NCBI RefSeq assembly: GCF_030915485.1
Contig: NZ_CP133266.1
Coordinates: 1,178,001-1,242,000 of the forward strand
Source of the DNA: Neobacillus sp. PS3-40
GTDB lineage: Bacteria > Bacillota > Bacilli > Bacillales > Cytobacillaceae
Direction: 5' to 3'
Length of the DNA: 64,000 bases
The translations under genes were made by a program, and so were the position numbers. This document shows positions 1 through 9,170 of the stretch, piece after piece (position 1 is the stretch's first letter; every line of letters starts with the position of its first letter). A model generated the notes under the pieces. It saw only the letters and a program-made list of their open reading frames with translations, made no database searches and was not told the origin of the DNA.

Positions 1-1
1 G

Positions 2-619
2 ACAGGTGAAATGAAGAAATATGCTGTATACAGATGTCCAAATTTAAATCCAAAACGTTATGGCGATGGAATAGAAAAATGTAAATCGCAAAGTATCCGC
101 ATTGACTTGTTAGAAAAATATATTATGGATTTAATATATAGGACATTAAGCAACAAAGAAATGTTTAAACAAGTAATTAAGAATCAGCTGCTTGTTACAG
201 ACGATACACTGGATGATGAAATATTAGAACTCGAGAAACAGCTCAAACGGAAGATTGATGAGCGGGATCGTATCAAACGGATGTATGTTGTGGCACAAGT
301 CATTACTGAAGAAGAAATGCTTAAAGATATGAAAAAGATTAACCCTGAGATAAAAAAAATAACTGATGATATAGATAAATTAAATAGAAAAAAAGAGAAT
401 CAGGTATCCAATCAAATAACCGATGAATATATTGATTTAATTATTAGGAATATAGAGAAAATGTTTGAGAACGAAGATATGATGTTCAAGGATAAACGCC
501 AATTGATGGAATTACTAATTGATGAAATTACGATTGATGGTAGGAGCGAGAAGATCGGAATCACAATACAAGGACTTCTTGACGACATTGCTTTGTGGTC
601 ACATTGTCAAGAAGTTTGA
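2..619 (+). CDS. Large serine recombinase, C-terminal part (skin-element excisionase, SpoIVCA-like)
   Basis: The reading frame is open to the window edge, so the catalytic N-terminal resolvase domain lies outside. What remains is the end of a zinc-ribbon domain (Cys in YRCPN and a second Cys near EKCKSQ), then a long charged coiled coil (roughly residues 70-140 of the visible part), and a short C-terminal tail. This layout is typical of large serine integrases such as SpoIVCA. The gene is co-directional with the sigK fragment and its last seven codons overlap it in another frame. I infer that it excises the element interrupting sigK in the mother cell. A phage integrase using the same site is the alternative; the family is secure, the role less so. 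Confidence 0.85.
   Translation, partial: TGEMKKYAVYRCPNLNPKRYGDGIEKCKSQSIRIDLLEKYIMDLIYRTLSNKEMFKQVIKNQLLVTDDTLDDEILELEKQLKRKIDERDRIKRMYVVAQVITEEEMLKDMKKINPEIKKITDDIDKLNRKKENQVSNQITDEYIDLIIRNIEKMFENEDMMFKDKRQLMELLIDEITIDGRSEKIGITIQGLLDDIALWSHCQEV
588..615 (+). other. Probable recombination junction (att site) between skin-like element and sigK
   Basis: Sequence to the right translates as sigma-K from the His of [10 protein letters not shown], while sequence to the left belongs to the recombinase gene and does not match the expected LRLVA residues before that His. The crossover should therefore lie within or just before GTGGTCACATTGTC. The exact core cannot be set without the other end of the element. 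Confidence 0.6.
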
Positions 620-1127
620 GAACACAGGGGAAGATGCTGAGGATTTAATTTCAATTGGAACAATTGGTTTAATTAAAGCCATTGAAAGCTATTCAGAAGG
701 CAAAGGAACAAAATTAGCCACTTATGCGGCACGTTGTATTGAAAATGAAATTTTAATGCATTTAAGGGCTCTAAAGAAAACAAAAAAGGATGTCTCACTC
801 CATGACCCAATAGGTCAAGATAAGGAAGGAAATGAAATATCGCTCATTGATGTATTAAAGTCTGAATCAGAGGATGTTATTGACACAATCCAATTAAATA
901 TGGAACTGGAAAAAATAAGACAATATATTGAAATCCTTGATAAGCGTGAAAAGGAAGTCATTATTGGACGTTTTGGTCTTGATCTTAAAAAGGAAAAAAC
1001 ACAGCGGGAAATTGCGATGGAACTAGGAATTTCCCGGAGTTATGTTTCTAGAATCGAAAAACGGGCATTAATGAAAATGTTTCATGAGTTTTACCGCGCG
1101 GAAAAAGAACGAAAGAAAAAGAGTTAA
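600..1127 (+). CDS. sigK: RNA polymerase sigma factor SigK, 3' fragment (SpoIIIC-equivalent half)
   Basis: This encodes the C-terminal part of the late mother-cell sigma factor. It runs from region 2 ([10 protein letters not shown] through [15 protein letters not shown]) to the region 4 helix-turn-helix ([20 protein letters not shown]) and stops in a lysine-rich tail. The N-terminal part with the pro-sequence is absent and is expected at the far end of the interrupting element, beyond the window. The frame is intact throughout, with no stop or frameshift, so precise excision would restore a full gene. The ENEI position, where I recall the B. subtilis skin junction lying (AATGA core), is uninterrupted here. 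Bases 519-599 are open in this frame but encode unrelated residues. Confidence 0.93.
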   Translation, partial: HIVKKFENTGEDAEDLISIGTIGLIKAIESYSEGKGTKLATYAARCIENEILMHLRALKKTKKDVSLHDPIGQDKEGNEISLIDVLKSESEDVIDTIQLNMELEKIRQYIEILDKREKEVIIGRFGLDLKKEKTQREIAMELGISRSYVSRIEKRALMKMFHEFYRAEKERKKKS

Positions 1128-1158
1128 GAGCAGGATATCCTGCTCTTAACTCTTTTTA
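1120..1158 (+). terminator. Rho-independent terminator of sigK
   Basis: A 12-bp inverted repeat (GTTAAGAGCAGG / CCTGCTCTTAAC) with a short ATAT loop is followed by a T-rich tract. It overlaps the sigK stop codon. Confidence 0.9.
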
Positions 1159-1184
1159 CCTATTTTTCATTAGGGTAAAGATCT

Positions 1185-1865
1185 TTATGATTCCTTATCT
1201 AACCACTTATATCCCAAACCCCATACCGTAGATAAGTGATCATCTATGGGATACCCTATTTTTCGTAATTTATCTCTTAGATTCCTTACATGTGAATCGA
1301 TTGTACGATCCTCAGTAGATACAGCATATCCCCAGATTGAAGTTAATAAATGCTCGCGAGTAAAAACTTTATTTCGATTTTGTAGAAAAAGACCTAATAA
1401 TGAAAATTCCTTTGGTGTTAATGGGACATGTGTTTCATTGTATAAAAGTTCATAGGAATCCTGATTTAAAATAAGCCCATTAAATTCTATTCTGTTATTA
1501 TTTCCTTCTTTTCTTCGTAAGATTGCTTCAATTCTAGCGATTAATTCTTCTTCATCAAATGGTTTTGAGATATAATCATCTGCTCCAAGTTTTAGCCCTT
1601 TTACAACATCCATTTTTTCAGATCGTGCTGTTAACATGATAATTGGAATATCCCAGCGCTTGCGGATTTCTTGGCATGCTTCCCATCCATCCATTTTTGG
1701 CATCATAACATCTAATAAAATAATGTCTACTTTATCAGATTCTAAGTAATGAATTGCATCTAGTGCTGAAGTGGCTTTTTGACAATGGTATCCTTTTGGA
1801 TTTAAATAAAGTGCCAATAAATCTAACATTCTCATTTCATCATCAACCAACAGAATTTTTTTCAA
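1185..1865 (-). CDS. OmpR/PhoB-family response regulator (orphan)
   Basis: The 226-residue protein has a receiver domain (about 1-120) with acidic pair D8-D9, phospho-acceptor D52 in LLDVMMP, T79 and K101. A winged-helix DNA-binding domain follows (about 125-222, ending GLGYKW). It starts at TTG behind GGGAGAGG. It should be a transcription factor controlled by phosphorylation, but its targets cannot be read from the sequence. No histidine kinase gene lies next to it: upstream is a divergent peptidase gene and downstream is sigK, convergent with it. The kinase may be elsewhere, or may have been lost when this locus was rearranged. Confidence 0.88.
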   Translation of the reverse strand: MKKILLVDDEMRMLDLLALYLNPKGYHCQKATSALDAIHYLESDKVDIILLDVMMPKMDGWEACQEIRKRWDIPIIMLTARSEKMDVVKGLKLGADDYISKPFDEEELIARIEAILRRKEGNNNRIEFNGLILNQDSYELLYNETHVPLTPKEFSLLGLFLQNRNKVFTREHLLTSIWGYAVSTEDRTIDSHVRNLRDKLRKIGYPIDDHLSTVWGLGYKWLDKES

Positions 1866-2116
1866 CAGTGTCCTCTCCCGATAACTAAATGTTGAAACAA
1901 ATTATACTACATATTGCTTGCGAATAATTGTTAATTTTTTAAGTTGATGATTCACATTTTGGAGCTTTTGCGTAATGGAAAATTCCAGAAAACAAACATA
2001 TAATAATAGGGTACATACAAAACGTTTATGCGTTACACGCCACTAAGTCAATTAACTAAACTAATAGAATAAGGCGGTAAGAGTGATTGCTCAGCCCCTT
2101 ACCAAGGAGGAATTTT

Positions 2117-3904
2117 ATGGCTACTTATTCAGATGTCTGGAATCTTGAAGTTTTTTTTAACGGTGGAAGTGATTCTGCCGAATTTGCAGAGCACCTCATT
2201 AAAACAGCAGAACTTATTGAAAGCTTCCAAACAAAATTAAATAACTGGAAGTCAGCTAATTCACCAAAAGTGAGTCAGTACATATATGATCTGATTGCTA
2301 ACTTTGAACAGACAGCAAAAAAACTGCGCCAAGCAGGAGCTTTTGTTGGTTGTCTTCAAGCACAGAATACTGATGATAAGAAAGTAAGCAGCCTCAAATC
2401 TAAGGTAACCAGTCTAAGTGCTGCCTTTCAGACAGCACTTTCAACGTTTGATGATCTATTAATCTCGATTGATGATAATAGTTGGTTAAAGTTATTAGAA
2501 GATTCCGCTTTAAATGAACTATCGTTTGTTTTAACGGAACGGCGTGAACGGGCTCAGGATAAATTATCTAAAGAAGAGGAAGCTCTGATCAATACCCTTG
2601 GTATCGATGGTTATCATAGTTGGGGCCAACTGTATGATTTGATTGTAGGAAAAATAAAAATACCTTTTATCGAAAATGGTGAAGAAAAACAACTTTCTGT
2701 TGGTCAAGCTTTTAATAAATTTTCAAGTCCAGATCGTGATGTACGAAAATCAATTTTTGAAAAATGGGAAAATGCCTGGAGTGAACAGGCTGATTACTTA
2801 ACAAAAACATTGAACCATCTTTCTGGATTCCGCCTAAGTGTTTATGAAAAAAGAGGTTGGCAAGACGTCCTAAAGGAACCACTTACCATTAGTAGAATGA
2901 AAAAAGAAACATTAGAAGCGATGTGGAAGGTTATTTCTGAAAATAAACAACCGCTTATAAACTATTTAAATCGTAAAGCGGAACTTCTTGGAATCGAAAA
3001 GCTGAGCTGGTTTGATTTGGATGCTCCGTTAAGTAAAGTTGAAACAAAAATTTCGTACCAAGAGGGTGCCGAATTTATGTTAAATAATTTTTCCCAATTC
3101 GGTGACAAACTGGCTTCTTTTGCAAGGAGAGCTTTTGAAGATGAATGGATCGAGGGTGAGGATCGACCTGGAAAAGCACCTGGTGGCTTTTGTACATTTT
3201 TCCCCGAGAGTAATCAATCACGTATTTTTATGACTTATTCAGGTACACCTTCTAATGTTTCGACACTTGCTCATGAACTTGGCCATGGTTTCCATACTTT
3301 TGCGATGAAAGGTCTTCATCATCTTAACCGTAACTATGCCATGAATGTTGCCGAAACCGCGTCAACCTTTGCGGAAATGATTGTGTCAGATGCATCTGTG
3401 AAAAATGCAAAGACTGATGAAGAGAAATTAGCATTACTTGATGATAAAATCCAAAGAACTGTAGCACTATTAATGAACATACATGCACGTTTCCTATTTG
3501 AAACGCGCTTTTACGAAGAACGAAAGCATGGATCAGTGTCGACAGAAACACTCAATGAATTAATGCTAGCTGCGCAAAAAGAGGCATATGGGGATGCGTT
3601 AGAGGAATATCATCCATTGTTTTGGGCTTCCAAGCTTCATTTCTTTATAACGGGAGTTCCTTTCTATAATTTCCCCTACACATTTGGTTACTTGTTTTCA
3701 CTTGGCATCTATTCGCTAGCCCTTAAGGAAGGTAAAGATTATGAAGAGAAATACATTGCATTACTAAGAGATACCGCCCAAATGACAGTTGAGGATCTAG
3801 CAAAAAAACATTTAGATGTCGATTTAACCCAAAAAGATTTCTGGGAAAGAGCAGTCCAATTATGCATTGATGATATTGATGAGTTTCTTGATTTAACTAA
3901 ATAA
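2117..3904 (+). CDS. M3-family oligoendopeptidase (PepF type)
   Basis: A 595-residue cytosolic zinc metallopeptidase that should cleave short oligopeptides. The zinc site HELGH is at residues 386-390 and the third ligand Glu (AETAS) is at 413, matching M3-family spacing. The ATG at 2117 was chosen over an upstream in-frame ATG at 2087 because AAGGAGG lies just before it. The gene is monocistronic and divergent from the response regulator. Its TAA stop is also the first triplet of a dispersed repeat. Close relatives in Bacillus are called PepF or YusX-like; I do not assign a symbol. Confidence 0.92.
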   Translation: MATYSDVWNLEVFFNGGSDSAEFAEHLIKTAELIESFQTKLNNWKSANSPKVSQYIYDLIANFEQTAKKLRQAGAFVGCLQAQNTDDKKVSSLKSKVTSLSAAFQTALSTFDDLLISIDDNSWLKLLEDSALNELSFVLTERRERAQDKLSKEEEALINTLGIDGYHSWGQLYDLIVGKIKIPFIENGEEKQLSVGQAFNKFSSPDRDVRKSIFEKWENAWSEQADYLTKTLNHLSGFRLSVYEKRGWQDVLKEPLTISRMKKETLEAMWKVISENKQPLINYLNRKAELLGIEKLSWFDLDAPLSKVETKISYQEGAEFMLNNFSQFGDKLASFARRAFEDEWIEGEDRPGKAPGGFCTFFPESNQSRIFMTYSGTPSNVSTLAHELGHGFHTFAMKGLHHLNRNYAMNVAETASTFAEMIVSDASVKNAKTDEEKLALLDDKIQRTVALLMNIHARFLFETRFYEERKHGSVSTETLNELMLAAQKEAYGDALEEYHPLFWASKLHFFITGVPFYNFPYTFGYLFSLGIYSLALKEGKDYEEKYIALLRDTAQMTVEDLAKKHLDVDLTQKDFWERAVQLCIDDIDEFLDLTK

Positions 3905-3952
3905 AGAAAACTCGCCGATTGGCGAGCCCCTAAGGGTGATAATTTGCTAAGA
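3902..3952 (+). repeat. Dispersed multi-hairpin repeat, copy 1 (truncated)
   Basis: It begins TAAAGAAAACTCGCC with the CTCGCC/GGCGAG hairpin and CCCCTAAGGG, as in the copies near 38.0, 43.6 and 51.1 kb, then diverges after GGGTGAT. The leading TAA is the stop codon of the peptidase gene. On the minus strand the hairpin is followed by TTTTCTTTA, resembling a terminator. Confidence 0.8.
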
Positions 3953-4022
3953 AAAAGGAAGGACCCCTTTTAGCAAAAAATTCTCAGGACAAAAATCAAG
4001 TTAAAAACCATCATAAAATGAT

Positions 4023-4053
4023 AAAAAGCAGGGAAAATGATCCCTGCTTTTTT
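4023..4053 (+). terminator. Rho-independent terminator
   Basis: AAAGCAGGGA / TCCCTGCTTT stem with a 6-nt loop and a run of nine T. It probably ends transcripts from the peptidase gene, and the A-rich left flank could also serve the leftward strand. Confidence 0.85.
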
Positions 4054-4060
4054 TTATTTT

Positions 4061-4137
4061 GGCTGTGTTAAAGATCATTGTTGATTTTGCTGCAATGTTG
4101 ATTGGAGCGGAAATCAACAGGTAAATTTAACAAAGCC
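4061..4137. repeat. Collapsed copy of a Bacillaceae inverted-repeat element (MITE/REP-like)
   Basis: The outer ends GGCTGTGTTAAA and TTTAACAAAGCC are near-perfect inverted repeats, and inside them TTGTTGATTTT faces AAATCAACAG. From memory, this matches the flanks of a common GC-rich repeat in Bacillus genomes, in which two TGGAGCGGAA direct repeats enclose the core. Here only one TTGGAGCGGAAATC remains, so the core appears deleted. Confidence 0.6.
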
Positions 4138-4143
4138 TTTATT

Positions 4144-4203
4144 TTAGTGATGGTCTTTCCTTTTTCGAAATATAAGAGTTAATAGTAAAATATCTAAATA
4201 CAT
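4144..4203 (-). CDS. 19-residue peptide resembling the start of YrzI
   Basis: The ATG is preceded by AGGAGG at good spacing. The peptide MYLDILLLTLIFRKRKDHH aligns without gaps to the first 19 residues of YrzI encoded just upstream: shared M, L, I-L, T, K-R and H, with hydrophobic changes between. It has a short hydrophobic stretch and a basic end, so membrane association is plausible. It could be a tiny paralogue of the YrzI sporulation family or a truncated duplicate. No function can be assigned. The strong ribosome binding site is the main reason to believe it is translated. Confidence 0.5.
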   Translation of the reverse strand: MYLDILLLTLIFRKRKDHH

Positions 4204-4228
4204 ATGGGAACCTCCTAGTTATTATCCG

Positions 4229-4288
4229 TTAGGTGGTATCTTTCTCCACCCATAAGATTGCACCCCTGCCTTGCATAAGAAATAGCAT
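4229..4288 (-). CDS. Possible 19-residue peptide, unknown
   Basis: The ATG at 4288 follows AAAGGTGG at workable spacing, and the frame stops before the AGGAGG of the next small gene. The product (MLFLMQGRGAILWVEKDTT) has no recognisable relative. An overlapping frame is also open. Its placement between YrzI and the YrzI-like peptide is the only other support, so chance is a real possibility. Confidence 0.2.
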   Translation of the reverse strand: MLFLMQGRGAILWVEKDTT

Positions 4289-4327
4289 CGTAAAAACCAC
4301 CTTTCTGCATATTTATTAAAATCCAAA

Positions 4328-4468
4328 TTACATAAAACGATACATAGAAATCTGCCGATCCTTATATTCGTCATAAAGTTTTTCAACCATTTCTTGATTT
4401 GCTATATTTTCATGGTTAATTTCACGTTTTTTGATCGTAACCGTGAAAAATAAAATATTTAGAGTCAT
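4328..4468 (-). CDS. yrzI: YrzI family small sporulation protein
   Basis: A 46-residue protein with AAGGAGGTGA before its ATG. It starts MTLNILFFTVTIKKRE, a hydrophobic N-terminus followed by a basic patch, then a charged helical tail rich in Glu, Lys and Tyr. This is the signature of the Bacillus YrzI family, annotated as probable sporulation proteins of unknown role. It lies leftward in a cluster of tiny genes between yrhC and the peptidase gene. It is separated from an upstream 27-residue frame by two terminator-like hairpins, so it probably has its own promoter near 4495-4515, not identified with confidence. Confidence 0.75.
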   Translation of the reverse strand: MTLNILFFTVTIKKREINHENIANQEMVEKLYDEYKDRQISMYRFM

Positions 4469-4513
4469 CTTTTGTCACCTCCTTGATAATTACCTATATA
4501 TCCAAAAAAGAAC

Positions 4514-4546
4514 AGAAAAAAACCGCAAGAGTTCACCCTTACGGTT
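4514..4546 (-). terminator. Terminator-like hairpin upstream of yrzI
   Basis: On the minus strand AACCGTAAG pairs with CTTGCGGTT (one G-U), followed by seven T. It is the second of two similar hairpins in a row. Confidence 0.75.
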
Positions 4547-4561
4547 ATGTCAATGGGACAC

Positions 4562-4593
4562 AAAAATACCGCAAGGCGCTATTCTCCCTGCGG
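4562..4593 (-). terminator. Terminator-like hairpin after the 27-residue frame
   Basis: On the minus strand CCGCAGG pairs with CCTTGCGG, followed by TATTTTT. It shares the CTTGCGGT arm with the next hairpin 23 nt downstream, suggesting duplication. Confidence 0.6.
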
Positions 4594-4621
4594 CATGGAT
4601 ATACGGATTCACATTAAATAG

Positions 4622-4705
4622 TTATGCGATCCATTCCGTTGTGGTCGAATGCTTGATATTCATATTTGAAATTTGAGCTTTGGTTCCAACATATCTTAAG
4701 TTCAT
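4622..4705 (-). CDS. Possible 27-residue peptide, unknown
   Basis: The ATG follows GATAGGAGGTCG at ideal spacing and the frame runs 27 codons to TAA, then two terminator-like hairpins follow. The product has no hydrophobic segment, carries several Lys, Arg and Thr residues, and resembles no family I know. It may be a free-standing micro-protein or a leader peptide for the yrzI unit. The ribosome binding site is as strong as any in the window; the coding case rests on that alone. Confidence 0.4.
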   Translation of the reverse strand: MNLRYVGTKAQISNMNIKHSTTTEWIA

Positions 4706-4822
4706 AATAATTCGACCTCCTATCGGAATTTTTCACTAACTATGGTAATTATATCCACAAAAACTTTGTTTGTAAACCCTTTTAAAGGAATTATTTTGAA
4801 AAAAAAACGTCCATTTAACAAA

Positions 4823-4850
4823 AATAAGCGCCCCACATTGGGACGCTTAT
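4823..4850 (-). terminator. Terminator of yrhC
   Basis: AAGCGTCCCAATGTGGGGCGCTT forms a stem on the minus strand, followed by ATTTTTGTT. The yrhC stop codon TAA forms the start of the stem. Confidence 0.85.
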
Positions 4851-5107
4851 TTTTTCATTAAATATTCTTGACCTTCTTCGAGCTCGGTCAGCTTAAGTCG
4901 AAAATGTTTTGATTTAGTAAAAAATAATATTGACAGTGCTAGGAAGGACATCGATGCAAGAATCATAATATTTAAATCCATCATACTAGTTGTAGCAGAT
5001 GGAATAATAATACCTAAGTAAAAAAACACACCTACAGCTAACATGATAGTGGCGAAACGCTTAAAATCAATCATTTTTTCATAAAGATGCTTTGCTTTGC
5101 TTTCCAT
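4847..5107 (-). CDS. yrhC: YrhC-like small membrane protein
   Basis: An 86-residue protein with two hydrophobic segments (about residues 18-38 and 44-63) and charged ends, matching the YrhC-like family. In B. subtilis the gene follows mccB, and here too it is next downstream of mccB on the same strand. However, a terminator after mccB and a 230-base gap separate them, so it may be expressed independently. Its function is unknown; the neighbourhood suggests a link with cysteine and methionine metabolism without proving it. Confidence 0.8.
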   Translation of the reverse strand: MESKAKHLYEKMIDFKRFATIMLAVGVFFYLGIIIPSATTSMMDLNIMILASMSFLALSILFFTKSKHFRLKLTELEEGQEYLMKK

Positions 5108-5304
5108 TCACAATCACCAGCTTTCTTTAAATCTACTAAACAACTTTAACATAATTAGTGTGGTTAAAGAGAATGTAAATAATAGTAAAGTTGGTAGAAA
5201 CTAAAGTGACCGGTCTGTTTTATCTCACATCATTTTTCACATACACGCATATTCGATACCATCACCACTGGATGGGTTTTTACTTTTCTATTTTTTAAAA
5301 GCAA

Positions 5305-5334
5305 AAAAGCCGGCTCAGTATTTTGAGCCGGACT
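5305..5334 (-). terminator. Terminator of the yrrT-mtnN-mccA-mccB operon
   Basis: TCCGGCTCA / TGAGCCGGC stem on the minus strand, followed by TTTTTTGC, just past the mccB stop. Confidence 0.9.
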
Positions 5335-5340
5335 CCCATT

Positions 5341-7399
<2,059 letters not shown>

Positions 7400-7420
7400 T
7401 TTCTTTCCTCCACTTTTTTC

Positions 7421-8113
7421 CTAAAGGGCTTCGACCATTTTCATAACCAAGGTTGCAGAATGAAGTGCCGCCTTATCTAAAAACTGATCAAACGAAACAC
7501 CAGACTCTTTTCCGGCAATATCAGAAAGGGATCGAATAATAACAAATGGAACATTGAATAGGTAAGCAACCTGTGCAATAGCGGCAGCTTCCATTTCAAC
7601 TGCCTGCAAATTTTCAAATTTCGTACGTACAAAATTTACTCTTTCAGGATCATTCATAAAAGAATCCCCAGTTGCAATGACCCCTTTAACAATTTGAATT
7701 TCTTCTATTTCTTTTGCTGCTGCTTCTGCAATGGCTACCAGTTTTTCATCTGCTAAAAATGCTGCAGGAAGCTGAGGCACTTGACCGTATTCATATCCAA
7801 ATGCTGTTACATCAACATCATGATGGCGAACTTCGGATGAAATAACTGCATCACCAACATTTAACAAAGGATTAAAGCCACCTGCAGATCCCGTATTGAT
7901 AATGCAATCGGGTTTATACTTTTCAAGGAGAATCGTAGTTGACATTGCCGCGTTCACTTTACCTATTCCAGACCGAAGCAAGATCACATCTGATCCATGC
8001 ATTTTTCCAAACGTAAATTCACATCCTGCCACTATTTCTTGCCTTGAATCCTCAATGCTTTCTCGTAATAATGTTACTTCTTCTTCCATTGCTCCGATTA
8101 TAGCTATTTTCAT
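7421..8113 (-). CDS. mtnN: 5'-methylthioadenosine/S-adenosylhomocysteine nucleosidase
   Basis: A 230-residue MTA/SAH nucleosidase starting [12 protein letters not shown]. The conserved Glu lies in that N-terminal motif, NTGSAGG forms the phosphorylase-type loop, and [11 protein letters not shown] and RSLSDIA form the catalytic end. It removes adenine from SAH and MTA. The S-ribosylhomocysteine produced is converted by LuxS (not in the window) to homocysteine, the MccA substrate. AAGAGGT precedes its ATG. It lies between the methyltransferase gene yrrT and mccA in one operon. Confidence 0.95.
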   Translation of the reverse strand: MKIAIIGAMEEEVTLLRESIEDSRQEIVAGCEFTFGKMHGSDVILLRSGIGKVNAAMSTTILLEKYKPDCIINTGSAGGFNPLLNVGDAVISSEVRHHDVDVTAFGYEYGQVPQLPAAFLADEKLVAIAEAAAKEIEEIQIVKGVIATGDSFMNDPERVNFVRTKFENLQAVEMEAAAIAQVAYLFNVPFVIIRSLSDIAGKESGVSFDQFLDKAALHSATLVMKMVEAL

Positions 8114-8128
8114 GTTTTGACCTCTTTC

Positions 8129-8767
8129 TTAAATTTTTACGCCTTCCATTAACCAGACAAAGTCATTATAGCGTGTAAAAGAAACGATAAAATTATTTTC
8201 CTCTAGGATCTTTTTCAATATAGGAATGGTCGTATAATATTCCGTCTCTAAGTCCTTCGCTAGGTTATAAAAGCGTTTTTCTTTTGCTTCATTAATTGCA
8301 TTATTATACTCTTCCTCGGATCCATACATGGTATCCGCAAAGACTATTTTACCACCAATTGAGAGGGTGCTGCCATAATATGCAATAGCTAAAGCTTTTT
8401 CAGCATCGGTTAAATGATGGAAGGCATAAGTACTAACATACGTGTCCACATTTTTAAACTCTGGAAAATGAAGAAAATCACCGTCTAAAATCACAATGCT
8501 CTCACCTAGTTTTTCTTTTGCAATCTCCCGCATTGAAGGAGAAGGCTCAATCCCTGTTATCTTTAAACCGCGTTCTTTAAGCTTTTTGGTTAAGTTTCCT
8601 GTTCCAACGCCAAATTCGATAACATGTCCAAAAGACCGAGATGCAACACTTTCAAGGATTTTTTCATAATTTAAAAAGACTTCTCTATATTCAATATCCT
8701 GACCAATAACGGTTTCGTCATATGAATCTGCCCATTGCTCAAATAGTTCAAGAAACTCTCTTCCCAT
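8129..8767 (-). CDS. yrrT: SAM-dependent methyltransferase YrrT
   Basis: A class I methyltransferase of 212 residues. The SAM-binding glycine loop is VIEFGVGTGNLT, the acidic residue after strand 2 is in ITGIEPS, and the YAFHHL motif follows. It heads the methionine-to-cysteine operon as in B. subtilis. By consuming SAM it would feed SAH to MtnN, but its methyl acceptor is unknown. GGAGG precedes ATG 8767. A ribosome binding site is clear, but no CymR box or S-box leader could be identified by eye in the 150 bases upstream. Confidence 0.88.
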   Translation of the reverse strand: MGREFLELFEQWADSYDETVIGQDIEYREVFLNYEKILESVASRSFGHVIEFGVGTGNLTKKLKERGLKITGIEPSPSMREIAKEKLGESIVILDGDFLHFPEFKNVDTYVSTYAFHHLTDAEKALAIAYYGSTLSIGGKIVFADTMYGSEEEYNNAINEAKEKRFYNLAKDLETEYYTTIPILKKILEENNFIVSFTRYNDFVWLMEGVKI

Positions 8768-8929
8768 ATTTATCAGCCTCCATTTTACATAAAACCTATA
8801 AGCATACTATGAATTAAAATGAAACTTGTTCTCAATCTACCATATTCCTATGATTTCTTCAACTATTCATTTGCTAGATAAGAGGAAAAACAATAAGATT
8901 AAAATAATGACTGAGAAAGGATGTTTAGT

Positions 8930-9136
8930 ATGAATTTCCATTTAGATCTAATCGAAGATAAAATTGAGTTTTTTGAAGCAAATTCTTTAAAAAATCTTGA
9001 AAAAAAGATTTCAGAACAAATTGACATTAACAGGGCAATTTTACTTACGGTCTATTCTGTAACACATCAAATGCTCTTAACAGATAACGGGCAACCTTAT
9101 TATTCGGCTGTCGTTCATTTTAAATTAAAAAAATAG
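8930..9136 (+). CDS. yrzA: DUF2536 family protein YrzA
   Basis: A small acidic protein of 68 residues matching the DUF2536 family; function unknown. ATG 8930 is preferred because GAAAGG abuts the upstream in-frame ATG at 8921 and sits at proper distance only from the second one. It is divergent from yrrT and convergent with yrrS, the same arrangement as in B. subtilis. Its stop lies within the stem of a terminator that serves yrrS on the other strand. Confidence 0.8.
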   Translation: MNFHLDLIEDKIEFFEANSLKNLEKKISEQIDINRAILLTVYSVTHQMLLTDNGQPYYSAVVHFKLKK

Positions 9137-9161
9137 GATGGAGCCAATGTGGCCCATCCTT
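9126..9161 (-). terminator. Terminator of yrrS, overlapping the end of yrzA
   Basis: AAGGATGG / CCATCCT stem with a 12-nt loop. On the minus strand ATTTTTTTAA follows. On the plus strand there is no T run, so it acts mainly leftward. Confidence 0.75.
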
Positions 9162-9170
9162 ACTACGTTT

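Noticed and set aside
519-599. ATG start at 519 in frame with the sigK fragment
   Set aside because: The residues before HIVKK are unrelated to sigma-K and lie in the recombinase gene in another frame; there is no good ribosome binding site. It does not make a natural full SigK.
2050-2116. Upstream ATG (2087) for the oligoendopeptidase
   Set aside because: The extra residues are not family-like, and AAGGAGG is placed for ATG 2117.
4431-4676. 81-codon rightward frame across the yrzI leader
   Set aside because: It crosses two terminator hairpins and the yrzI start on the other strand, with no ribosome binding site or recognisable product.
8768-8920. S-box riboswitch or CymR box upstream of yrrT
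   Set aside because: No S-box core or clear dyad matching CymR sites could be seen by eye; not called without a motif search.
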